Below are positions 8,642-15,849 of a stretch of 64,000 nucleotides of DNA, in pieces. The stretch lies in the NCBI RefSeq assembly GCF_004217135.1, contig NZ_SHKK01000001.1, positions 2,232,001-2,296,000 of the forward strand, in the 5' to 3' direction. Under the pieces are notes generated by a model that saw nothing but the letters and a program-made list of their open reading frames with translations, was not told the DNA's origin and did not search any database. The DNA is from Micromonospora violae. GTDB taxonomy: Bacteria > Actinomycetota > Actinomycetes > Mycobacteriales > Micromonosporaceae. Made by a program: the position numbers and the translations under genes. Positions within the stretch are counted from its first letter, which is position 1; each line of letters opens with the position of its first letter.

Positions 8642-10048
8642 ATGACCCGCTGGACCCCCGACCCCACCTTCTACCCCTCACCCCGGGAGGCGGTGACCGC
8701 ACCGGCGGAGAAGCTCGCCTACGTGGCGGCCTTCGACCGGACGGCCAGCCGTCCGGACGCCATCGTGGTGCTGGACACCGACCCCGACTCCCCCGACTAC
8801 GGCCGGGTCGTCGGCTGGACCGACCTGCCGTACGTCGGGGACGAGCTGCACCACTTCGGCTGGAACGCGTGCAGCAGCGCGCTCTGCCCGACCGCCCCGC
8901 ACCCGCACGTCGAGCGGCGCTACCTGATCGTGCCCGGCCTGCGCTCGTCGCGCATCCACGTGCTCGACACCCAGCCCGATCCGCGCCAGCCGCAGGTGGT
9001 CAAGGTGATCGGGGCGGAGGAGCTGGCGAAGCGGGCCGGCTACTCGCGGCCGCACACCGTGCACTGCGGCCCGGACGGCATCTACCTCTCCGCCCTCGGC
9101 GGCGCGGACGGCGCGGACGGCCCGGGTGGCATCGCCATCCTCGACCACACCACGTTCGAGGTACGCGGGGCGTGGGAGGCCGACCGGGGTCCCCAGTTCC
9201 TGGCGTACGACATGTGGTGGCACCTGACTCAGGACGTGCTGGTCACCAGCGAGTGGGGCACCCCACCGATGATCGAGGACGGCATCATCGGTGAGTTGCT
9301 GCTCGGCCGGCGCTACGGGCACGCCATCCACTTCTGGGACCTGGCGAAACGCCGGCACGTCCAACGCGTCGATCTCGGCGACCAGTACCAGATGCCGCTG
9401 GAGCTGCGGCCGGCGCACGACCCGACGAAGTCGTACGGGTTCGTCGGGGTGGTGATCAGTGTCGAGGACCTGTCCGCCTCGATCTGGTTGTGGCACCGCG
9501 ACGGCGACGCCTGGGCGGTCACCAAGGTGATCGACATCCCGGCCGAGCCGGCCGATCCGGCGGACCTGCCCGACCTGCTCAAGCCGTTCGGGGCGGTGCC
9601 GCCGCTGGTGACCGACATCGACCTGTCGGTGGACGACCGGTTCCTCTACGTCTCCTGCTGGGGCACCGGGGAGCTGCGCCAGTACGACGTCAGCGACCCG
9701 CTGCACCCGGTGCAGACGGGTTCGGTGCACCTCGGTGGGATCGTCCGCCGCACCGCGCACCCGGCCGCGCCGGACGAGGCGTTGGCCGGTGGTCCGCAGA
9801 TGGTGGAGGTCAGCCGCGACGGCCGGCGGGTCTACGTCAGCAACTCGCTCTACGGCGCGTGGGACGACCAGTTCTACCCCGACGGGGTGGGCGCCTGGCT
9901 GGCCAAGCTCGACGTCGACGTGGACGCCGGTGGGCTCACCCCCGACGAGCGGTTCTTTCCGCACGGGGACGAGTTCCGCGGCCTGCGGGTGCACCAGACC
10001 CGCTTGCAGGGCGGGGACGCCTCCTCCGACTCGTACTGCTTTCCGTGA
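8642..10048 (+). CDS. mtoX: Methanethiol oxidase / selenium-binding protein SBP56 family
   Basis: 468 residues, the normal SBP56 size. Family stretches seen are DELHHFGWNACSSALC, the copper-site region SRPHTVHC, LVTSEWGTPPMIEDG and PLVTDIDLSVDDRFLYVSCW. Characterised bacterial members oxidise methanethiol to formaldehyde, sulfide and peroxide with copper; others are annotated only as selenium-binding. It starts 14 bp after ssuB, inside the sulfonate uptake operon, which argues for a role in releasing sulfur from C1-sulfur compounds. Unlike MtoX, the neighbourhood shows no SCO1 or MauG maturation genes. Confidence 0.9.
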   Translation: MTRWTPDPTFYPSPREAVTAPAEKLAYVAAFDRTASRPDAIVVLDTDPDSPDYGRVVGWTDLPYVGDELHHFGWNACSSALCPTAPHPHVERRYLIVPGLRSSRIHVLDTQPDPRQPQVVKVIGAEELAKRAGYSRPHTVHCGPDGIYLSALGGADGADGPGGIAILDHTTFEVRGAWEADRGPQFLAYDMWWHLTQDVLVTSEWGTPPMIEDGIIGELLLGRRYGHAIHFWDLAKRRHVQRVDLGDQYQMPLELRPAHDPTKSYGFVGVVISVEDLSASIWLWHRDGDAWAVTKVIDIPAEPADPADLPDLLKPFGAVPPLVTDIDLSVDDRFLYVSCWGTGELRQYDVSDPLHPVQTGSVHLGGIVRRTAHPAAPDEALAGGPQMVEVSRDGRRVYVSNSLYGAWDDQFYPDGVGAWLAKLDVDVDAGGLTPDERFFPHGDEFRGLRVHQTRLQGGDASSDSYCFP

Positions 10049-10674
10049 CCGTCACCACCCTGGCGACGCTCGCCGCGCTCGGCGCGTTCCATGGTCTGAA
10101 CCCGGCGATGGGTTGGTTGTTCGCGGTGGCTCGGGGCCTTCAGGAGCGCAGCCGGCGGGCGTTGCTGCGCGCCCTGCCGCCGATCGCGGCGGGGCATCTC
10201 GCCTCGGTGGCGATCGTCGCCGCGTTGGTCGCCGCGACCCGGTCGGTGACGACCAGCACCGCCCTCGCGGTGGTCGGTGGTGTGCTGCTGGTCGCGTTCG
10301 GGCTGTGGCGGCTGCTCTCCGAGCGGCATTTCCGCTGGGCGGGGATGCGGCTGTCGGCGGCGCAGCTCGCCGGCTGGTCGTTCCTGATGTCGTCGGCGCA
10401 CGGGGCGGGGCTGATGCTGTTGCCGGTGCTGGTGGCCGAGCCGGTGCCCGGAGGTCACTCCGGGCACCTGGCCGCCGCGCCGGTGGGTGCGCTGTCGGGC
10501 CTCGCGGCGGCCGGGGTGCACACCGTGGCGATGCTCGGCGTCGCCCTGGCCGTGGCGATGCTGGTCTACCAGGTCCTCGGGGTGGGGGTGCTGCGTCGGG
10601 CCTGGTTCAACGTGGACCGGCTCTGGGCCGGGGTGCTGGTGGCCGCGGGGTTGGTGACGTTGCTGCGGGCGTGA
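10045..10674 (+). CDS. Polytopic membrane protein coupled to methanethiol oxidase
   Basis: 209 residues with about six hydrophobic segments. GTG at 10045 overlaps the mtoX stop as GTGA, so the two are translationally coupled. Notable are HGLNPAMGWLFAVARGLQ in the first helix region, SSAHGAGLMLLPVL in the middle and VHTVAMLGVALAVAML later: three helices each carry a histidine, which suggests metal handling or a redox cofactor. Known function: none that I can name. A copper or metal supply role for the oxidase is inference. Confidence 0.8.
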   Translation: MTVTTLATLAALGAFHGLNPAMGWLFAVARGLQERSRRALLRALPPIAAGHLASVAIVAALVAATRSVTTSTALAVVGGVLLVAFGLWRLLSERHFRWAGMRLSAAQLAGWSFLMSSAHGAGLMLLPVLVAEPVPGGHSGHLAAAPVGALSGLAAAGVHTVAMLGVALAVAMLVYQVLGVGVLRRAWFNVDRLWAGVLVAAGLVTLLRA

Positions 10675-10716
10675 CCGACCATCGTGGACGGCGCAGAATC
10701 GTGATCTGATGTCGTA

Positions 10717-11733
10717 ATGATCTCTCCGACTCCCCTCATGCGCCTGGTGGCCGGTGTGTGGGGGTTCAAGACTCTTGCGGCCGGCGTCGAGCTCGGCCTG
10801 TTCACCCGGTTGGCCGGCGGGCGGACGATGACCGTCGAGGAAGTCTCCGCCGAGTTCGGGCTGCCCGACCGGCCCGCGGACCTGCTGTTGGCCGCCAGCG
10901 CGTCGCTCGGGCTGTTGGAGAAGGCCGGCGACGGATACCGCAACTCCGAGTTGGCCGAGCAGTTCCTGGTCGAGGGCCGCCCGTACTACTTCGGCGCACA
11001 GGTCCGCTACTCGGATCTGCGCACCTACCTGCCCTGGCACCGCATCGGCGAGGCACTGCGTACGGATCGGCCGTTGACCTGGGACCCCGAGGCCCAACAG
11101 TCGATGTTCGACACCGTCGACCCGGAGATGCTGGCGCAGTTCTGGGACGCCATGTTCTCCACGTCCAGCTTCACCGCCAGCGCGTTGGCCGACGCGTACG
11201 ACTTCTCGACGCACCGCCGGCTGCTCGACGTCGGCGGTGGGGCGGGTGCCTTCCCGATCGAGCTCTGTCGGCGCCTGCCCGACCTGCGGGCCACCGTCCT
11301 GGATCTGCCGCACGTCTGCGTGCGGGCCCGGGAGCGGATCGCGGAGGCCGGCCTGACCGGGCGGATCGACGCGGTGGGCGGCGACTTCCTCGCCGACCCG
11401 GCGCTGCCGGACGGGCACGACGTCATCCTGCTCAGCATGATCCTGCACGACTGGGACGAGCCGACGAACCGGGCGTTGCTGGCCCGGTGCCACGAGGCGT
11501 TGCCACCCGGTGGGGCGATCGTCGTCTGCGAACTGCTGCTCAACGACGACCGCACCGGGCCACCGGAGGCAGCGCTGATGGGGATGAACATGCTGGTCGA
11601 GACCGAGGGTGGGCGAAACTACTCGGGGGCCGAGTACGCCGCCTGGCTCACCGACGTCGGCTTCGTCGACGTGCGTACGGTGCCGTTCGACGCACCCGGC
11701 GCCAACGGCGCGGTGGTGGCCCGCCGGGCCTGA
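10717..11733 (+). CDS. O-methyltransferase, acetylserotonin-type fold
   Basis: 338 residues. The N-terminal part is a winged-helix dimerisation domain (ELGLFTRLAGGRTMTVEEV); the C-terminal Methyltransf_2 domain has the SAM motif LLDVGGGAGAFPIELC near residue 168 and ILLSMILHDWDEPTNRALL with the catalytic-type histidine. Homologues methylate hydroxyls of polyketides or other small molecules. No biosynthetic cluster surrounds it, so the substrate is unknown. No ribosome site stands out before the ATG. Confidence 0.9.
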   Translation: MISPTPLMRLVAGVWGFKTLAAGVELGLFTRLAGGRTMTVEEVSAEFGLPDRPADLLLAASASLGLLEKAGDGYRNSELAEQFLVEGRPYYFGAQVRYSDLRTYLPWHRIGEALRTDRPLTWDPEAQQSMFDTVDPEMLAQFWDAMFSTSSFTASALADAYDFSTHRRLLDVGGGAGAFPIELCRRLPDLRATVLDLPHVCVRARERIAEAGLTGRIDAVGGDFLADPALPDGHDVILLSMILHDWDEPTNRALLARCHEALPPGGAIVVCELLLNDDRTGPPEAALMGMNMLVETEGGRNYSGAEYAAWLTDVGFVDVRTVPFDAPGANGAVVARRA

Positions 11734-11740
11734 ACGCGGA

Positions 11741-11781
11741 CGACACCCGGCCCCGGGTGCGAAACCGTGGGCCGGGTGTCG
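11741..11781. terminator. Hairpin between convergent genes
   Basis: Perfect 12-bp stem (cgacacccggcc with its complement) and 17-nt loop, placed 8 bp after the methyltransferase stop and 45 bp before the end of the convergent hydrolase gene. No T-run, as is common for actinomycete terminators. Confidence 0.65.
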
Positions 11782-11825
11782 CAGCGCCGTGCGGGCGCTG
11801 GCGTCCGATCGGCTACCGGAACGGA

Positions 11826-12677
11826 TCAGGCGCGAGCCTTGGCCGGCTGCTTCATGAAGTCCATGATCGCCTTGTTGACGTCGTTGGCGTTCGTCCACGG
11901 GAGACCGTGCGGCGCGCCCTTGAGCGTGATGAGGTTGGCGGTCGGCATCATCGGCGCGAGCCGCTGGCCGGTCACCGGGTAGGGCAGCACGTTGTCCTTG
12001 TCGCCCTGCACGATCAACACCGGAATGTTGATCTTCGGCAGGTCGGGCCGGAAGTCCTCCTGCCAGGCGTCCACGCTGTCGTGGGTGCCCTTGGCGGAGG
12101 CCATCGCGCCGATCTGCCAGTGCGCCCGGTACGCCTCCTCGCTGACCAGCTTGCCCTTGTTCTCGCTGTAGTTGAAGAACGCGTCGCAGAACTGGGTCAG
12201 GTAGGCGAACCGGTCCTTGATGATGGCGTCCTGGAAACCCTTGAACAGGCTCGTGTCGACGCCCTCCGGGTTGTCCTTCGACTTCGCCAGCATGGGTTGC
12301 AGCGGGCTGACCACCACGGCCCGGCTGACCCGCTGCGAGCCGTAGTTGCCCAGGTAGCGGATCACCTCGCCGGTGCCCATCGAGTGACCCACCAGGGTCA
12401 CGTCGTTGAGGTCCAGCTCGGTCATCAGGACGTCGAGATCCGCCGCGAACGTGTTGTAGTCGTAGCCGAACGTCGGCTGGGCGGAGTTGCCGAAACCGCG
12501 CCGATCGTAGGTGATCGTCCGGTATCCGGCGTTGAGCAGCTGGGTGGTCGTCTTCTCCCAGGTCGCCCCGTTGAACGGGAAGCCGTGGATCAGCACCACC
12601 GGCTTACCGGAACCGTGATCCTCGTAGTACAGGTCGATGGGCGCGGAGTTTTCCGTCCCCACGGTGATGAAAGGCAT
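11826..12677 (-). CDS. Alpha/beta hydrolase, cofactor-free chloroperoxidase-like
   Basis: 283 residues. Oxyanion region VVLIHGFPFNGATW, nucleophile elbow VGHSMGTGE with serine, the acidic residue near LIVQGDKDNVLPY and the histidine in LKGAPHGLPW complete a normal triad. YDRRGFGNS is typical of the bromo/chloroperoxidase and esterase group. Cytosolic; no signal peptide. ATG at 12677 is divergent from the metallophosphoesterase gene with about 140 bp between. Substrate unknown. Confidence 0.9.
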   Translation of the reverse strand: MPFITVGTENSAPIDLYYEDHGSGKPVVLIHGFPFNGATWEKTTTQLLNAGYRTITYDRRGFGNSAQPTFGYDYNTFAADLDVLMTELDLNDVTLVGHSMGTGEVIRYLGNYGSQRVSRAVVVSPLQPMLAKSKDNPEGVDTSLFKGFQDAIIKDRFAYLTQFCDAFFNYSENKGKLVSEEAYRAHWQIGAMASAKGTHDSVDAWQEDFRPDLPKINIPVLIVQGDKDNVLPYPVTGQRLAPMMPTANLITLKGAPHGLPWTNANDVNKAIMDFMKQPAKARA

Positions 12678-12816
12678 GTTTTACTCCTGCTCCGGTTTGG
12701 GGCTGTCGGACGCCTGCGCTTTCCCGCCCGGTCCGCGGATATGCGGCCCGTCAGATCGGCCCGAACAGCAGGAACAGGGGTTTCCGGACCCTCCCGCGCC
12801 GTCCTAACCTCGGAGG

Positions 12817-13689
12817 GTGAAACTTCCGCCCCGACTGCGGGCTGTCAGCGACCTGCACGTCGGGCACCCGCAGAACCGCGCGTTCGTGCAGGGGTTGCAC
12901 CCGGACAACGACGGCGACTGGCTGCTCGTCGCCGGGGACGTCGGTGACCGGTACGCCGACATCGAGTGGGCGCTCGGGCTCCTGAGCAGCCGGTTCGCAC
13001 GGGTCGTCTGGGCACCCGGCAACCACGAGCTGTGGACACCACCGCGCGACCCGGTCACGTTGCGCGGCGAGGAGCGCTACCAGGAACTGGTGCGGATGTG
13101 CCGGCGGTTGGGGGTGCTCACCCCGGAGGACCCGTACCCGGTGTGGGACGGCGACGGCGGCCCGGCCACCATCGCCCCGCTCTTCGTGCTCTACGACTAC
13201 ACGTTCCGGGTGCCGCAGGCACGCACCCAGCAGGAGTCCCTGGCCCTGGCGTACGCCGCCGGGGTGGTGTGCACGGACGAGGCGCTGCTGCATCCCGACC
13301 CGTACCCGAGCCGGGAGGCCTGGTGCGCGGCCCGGATCGCCGAGACCGAACGCCGACTGGCCGAACGCGACCCGACGCTGCCGACGGTGCTGGTGAACCA
13401 CTACCCGCTGGTGCGAGAACCCACCGACGTCCTGCGGTACCCGCTGTTCGCCCAGTGGTGCGGCACCGTCCGCACCAGCGACTGGCACCTACGCTTCGAC
13501 GCGGCCACCGTCGTCTACGGTCACCTGCACATCCCCCGCACCACCTTCCACGACGGGGTGCGTTTCGAGGAGGTCTCCCTCGGCTACCCCCGCGAGTGGC
13601 AACTCCGAGGGCCGGTGCCCGACCCGGTCCGCACCATCCACCCGGCCGACGACAGACGCCGACGCTCATCCGTCACACGAATGGAATGA
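12817..13689 (+). CDS. Metallophosphoesterase (calcineurin-like)
   Basis: 290 residues. All metal-binding motifs of the family are present in order: AVSDLHVGH, VAGDVGDRY, WAPGNHELW, NHYPLV and YGHLHIPRT. GTG start at 12817. The last 14 codons lie in the first copy of a 47-bp direct repeat whose second copy sits after the next gene, so the natural C-terminus of this protein may have been altered by that event. Family members hydrolyse phosphomonoesters or diesters; the substrate is unknown. Confidence 0.9.
   Translation: MKLPPRLRAVSDLHVGHPQNRAFVQGLHPDNDGDWLLVAGDVGDRYADIEWALGLLSSRFARVVWAPGNHELWTPPRDPVTLRGEERYQELVRMCRRLGVLTPEDPYPVWDGDGGPATIAPLFVLYDYTFRVPQARTQQESLALAYAAGVVCTDEALLHPDPYPSREAWCAARIAETERRLAERDPTLPTVLVNHYPLVREPTDVLRYPLFAQWCGTVRTSDWHLRFDAATVVYGHLHIPRTTFHDGVRFEEVSLGYPREWQLRGPVPDPVRTIHPADDRRRRSSVTRME
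13630..13676 (+). repeat. Direct repeat copy A (3' end of metallophosphoesterase gene)
   Basis: Starts cgcaccatccacccggcc and matches the stretch at 14167-14213 over about 47 bp with roughly seven differences. This copy is in frame and encodes the RTIHPADDR tail of the metallophosphoesterase. Confidence 0.75.
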
Positions 13690-13696
13690 TCAATCG

Positions 13697-14152
13697 GTGA
13701 GCCAAACGGATGAACTTGACGACGACAACTGGCTGAATGGTGAGGAGATCACCTGTCCGGAGTGCCACGAACGGCTCTACCGCCTCGACCACTCGCCACT
13801 CCTGGACTGCTACTTCCTCTACTGCGACAGCTGCCCGATGCGGGTGGACATCAGCTACTACGACAGCACGTGTACGGCCATCGCGGACGCGCTGCCGTCC
13901 CGGGACGACGCCTACGCCACGCTGATGGCGGCACTTGAGGCACGGCTGCGGCCCTGCGACTGCGGCGGGCGGTTCCGGGATTCGGCACCCCGGCGCTGCC
14001 ACCGGTGCTCCACCGTCCTGACGGCCATCAGCGCACCCTCCGGTGTCGACGTCTGGCCAGGTGGGTGGACAGGTGAGGAGATGGACTTCGACTCCGTGGA
14101 AGAGCAGTTCACCGCCAGGTACTTCCGCACGGAGAACCTCTGGAAGCACTGA
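13697..14152 (+). CDS. Zinc-ribbon protein, function unknown
   Basis: 151 residues. Two CxxC pairs, ITCPECHERL and YCDSCPMR, form a likely zinc ribbon near the N-terminus; a second set (PCDCGGRF and RRCHRCS) follows the middle. The C-terminus is acidic and aromatic. GTG start 8 bp after the metallophosphoesterase stop. The gene is bracketed by the two copies of a 47-bp direct repeat, so it appears to have been placed between the body and the old end of its upstream neighbour. I do not recognise a named family. Confidence 0.8.
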   Translation: MSQTDELDDDNWLNGEEITCPECHERLYRLDHSPLLDCYFLYCDSCPMRVDISYYDSTCTAIADALPSRDDAYATLMAALEARLRPCDCGGRFRDSAPRRCHRCSTVLTAISAPSGVDVWPGGWTGEEMDFDSVEEQFTARYFRTENLWKH

Positions 14153-14166
14153 CGCTGCCGCCGTTA

Positions 14167-14213
14167 CGCACCATCCACCCGGCCTACGACAGGTGCCTGC
14201 GCTCCTCCGTCAG
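14167..14213 (+). repeat. Direct repeat copy B, diverged duplicate of the phosphoesterase gene end
   Basis: Non-coding on the plus strand, but aligns to copy A (13630-13676): shared are the first 18 bases, then acgacag, and the later gcgctc-tccgtca stretch. It runs into the stop codon of the convergent regulator gene. Confidence 0.7.
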
Positions 14214-15478
14214 CGGGTGAGGCCGACCACCGTGGCCAGTCGCGCCACGCCGGCCGGCGCCGGCTGCGCGCGAGCAACATCGGCGATGACGGTACGCGCC
14301 AACGGCCGGCACCGAACCTCACCCGGCGCGATGCTGTCCGCGTCGACAAGCGCGCGGGCGGCCCCGCGCAGGTCACCCACCTGGAGGTACGCCCGAGCGA
14401 CGTCCACCAGGTACGCACCCCGATACTCGGCCGGCAACCGCCGCCACGCCTCCCGCCGCACCACGGTCGAATGCCGCCGCAGCGCCTCAACGGCGTCACC
14501 CCGTTGCGCCGCCACGAGCACCCGCGCCAATTCAACGGCGACCGGCCCAAAGCTGGTGCGGTGCGGATCGTCGTACCCCCTCAGCCTGGCCGCGACTCCC
14601 GCCGCCCGCTCAGTCAGCTCGTCCGCCCGACGGTGCTCCCCACACCCGGCCGCAGCAAGCGCGGCCTGCACCAGCAACGTCCCACCCACCGCCCACTCCC
14701 CCGCCGACCGCTGACGCGCAACCCCGCCCCCACCCGTGCCCGTGCCCCGGCCCTCGCCCCGTTGATCATGAGGTTGACGGGTGATTTGATCTTCAAACGG
14801 CCCGTCAACCTCATGATCACGTGGGCGGGCTGGGTCGGGGAGGAGGCGGTTGGCCGCAGACAGGGTCGCGGTTAGGGCTAGGTGGTCGCGGTTGCAGGCG
14901 CGGAGCGCCTGGGCTATCGAGATGGTCGCTGTCGCCGCGAGCAGCGGATCGTCGCCGGCGGCGGACATCGCGCGGTCGGCGGCCAGCCAGGCCAGGTCGG
15001 CCTCGCCGAGCTTCACCAGCAGCGACGAAGTGATCCGGTACGCCTGCACCAACAGCTCCGGCGACCGCACGCCCTGGGCAGCGTCGAGCAGACCCGGCAA
15101 CACCCGCACCAACTGCCCGTAATGCGCATGCTGATAGGTCAACCACGCGTGCCCAACCTGCCGTCGCAGCTCGTCCGTCCGCGGTGGAACCCGCGGGATG
15201 TCGTAGCGGGCAAGGGCGGCCCGGATGTCGTCCACCCCGTCCGGCGTGCCCACCGGAGTGGCCTGCGGCTGACCGAGCAGCACCTCCGGGTCGACCCGCA
15301 GGACGTGGGCCACCTCCTGAATCACCGAGTACCGGTCCAGGGTGCGAGCGCCCCGCTCCACCTTGTCCACCCAACTCTTCGACCTACGCACCCGATCCGC
15401 GAGCATCTGCTGCGTCATCGACCGCCGCACCCTCCATCGGGCCACCCGTCGACCGATCGGGATGTCATCGCTGCTCAC
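14210..15478 (-). CDS. XRE-family regulator with TPR-like C-terminal region, interrupted in frame by a palindromic repeat
   Basis: 422 residues. N-terminal helix-turn-helix (IGRRVARWRVRRSMTQQMLA, then RSKSWVDKVERG) followed by a long alanine- and leucine-rich helical region typical of TPR-bearing actinobacterial regulators. Around residue 225-240 the sequence turns into DHEVDGPFEDQITRQPHDQR, encoded by a 57-bp palindrome (14763-14819) inserted without breaking the frame; the flanks are low-complexity Gly/Arg/Pro. Start chosen at GTG 15478, which overlaps the end of a 53-residue gene by 14 bp; the open frame reaches 15505. Divergent from a second TPR regulator. Whether the interrupted protein still folds is unknown. 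Confidence 0.85.
   Translation of the reverse strand: MSSDDIPIGRRVARWRVRRSMTQQMLADRVRRSKSWVDKVERGARTLDRYSVIQEVAHVLRVDPEVLLGQPQATPVGTPDGVDDIRAALARYDIPRVPPRTDELRRQVGHAWLTYQHAHYGQLVRVLPGLLDAAQGVRSPELLVQAYRITSSLLVKLGEADLAWLAADRAMSAAGDDPLLAATATISIAQALRACNRDHLALTATLSAANRLLPDPARPRDHEVDGPFEDQITRQPHDQRGEGRGTGTGGGGVARQRSAGEWAVGGTLLVQAALAAAGCGEHRRADELTERAAGVAARLRGYDDPHRTSFGPVAVELARVLVAAQRGDAVEALRRHSTVVRREAWRRLPAEYRGAYLVDVARAYLQVGDLRGAARALVDADSIAPGEVRCRPLARTVIADVARAQPAPAGVARLATVVGLTR
14763..14819. repeat. Palindromic repeat element (REP-like) inside coding sequence
   Basis: Perfect 19-bp arms (tgatcatgaggttgacggg and complement) around a 19-nt centre that itself has a small dyad (tttga-tct-tcaaa). AT content is far above the surrounding gene. 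From memory, tgatcatga-gttg palindromes recur between genes in Micromonospora genomes; that is recollection, not a search. Here it lies inside a regulator gene and is translated in both directions without a stop. Confidence 0.8.
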
Positions 15479-15626
15479 GCCGCCACCGCCGGTCCGGGAC
15501 CGCACGGGTCGTGTCGTCTACGGGTACACGCTCCGCCTCGGCCTGCGCCAGAAGGCGCTGCTTGGCAGCCTCCCGCTCGACCGCCTCTGACTGCTCGCCT
15601 CTACTCGTGGGCGATTCGCCTTGCAT
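15465..15626 (-). CDS. Small 53-residue charged protein, first gene of regulator operon
   Basis: A short gene below usual cut-offs: MQGESPTSRGEQ, a glutamate/alanine/glutamine-rich probable helix (SEAVEREAAKQRLLAQAEAE) and a basic C-terminus ending DRRWRREQR. GGAGG lies 5 nt before the ATG. It ends 14 bp inside the regulator gene, so the two should be coupled. Similar tiny ORFs precede such regulators in relatives, to my recollection. Function unknown; a helical cofactor for the regulator is a guess. Confidence 0.7.
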   Translation of the reverse strand: MQGESPTSRGEQSEAVEREAAKQRLLAQAEAERVPVDDTTRAVPDRRWRREQR

Positions 15627-15730
15627 TCCCACCTCCGTCTACCAGGGCGCGACGCTCGGACATCGCCGGCACCCAGGACTCCTGCAATCACCGAAGCCGG
15701 TTGCCGAACGACGAACCAGATGGCAAGCAA

Positions 15731-15777
15731 TGCGCTCGATTGCGCTGCTCAGGACGTGGGTTGCGCGGGATTGCGCC
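15731..15777. promoter_or_regulatory. Helix-phased TGCGC direct repeats in divergent promoter
   Basis: Four TGCGC units preceded by AT/TT/GT/AT start at 15731, 15741, 15762 and 15772, that is spacings of 10, 21 and 10 bp. They therefore face the same side of the helix. They sit between the two divergent regulator units (15626 minus, 15850 plus), suggesting binding by one of the encoded regulators. Confidence 0.5.
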
Positions 15778-15849
15778 GGTCTCCGCAGAACCGAATCAAC
15801 CCATAGGCTCGTCACTAGTCGTAGTTGACCGATACCTGGAGGCGGAACC

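Noticed and set aside
14155..14213. Second copy of the phosphoesterase tail as a separate gene
   Set aside because: Only about 47 bp match, with no start codon or frame continuing it.
15518..15730. 70-residue minus-strand frame next to the XRE regulator
   Set aside because: It overlaps the 53-residue ORF in another frame, which has the better ribosome site and coupling to the regulator gene.
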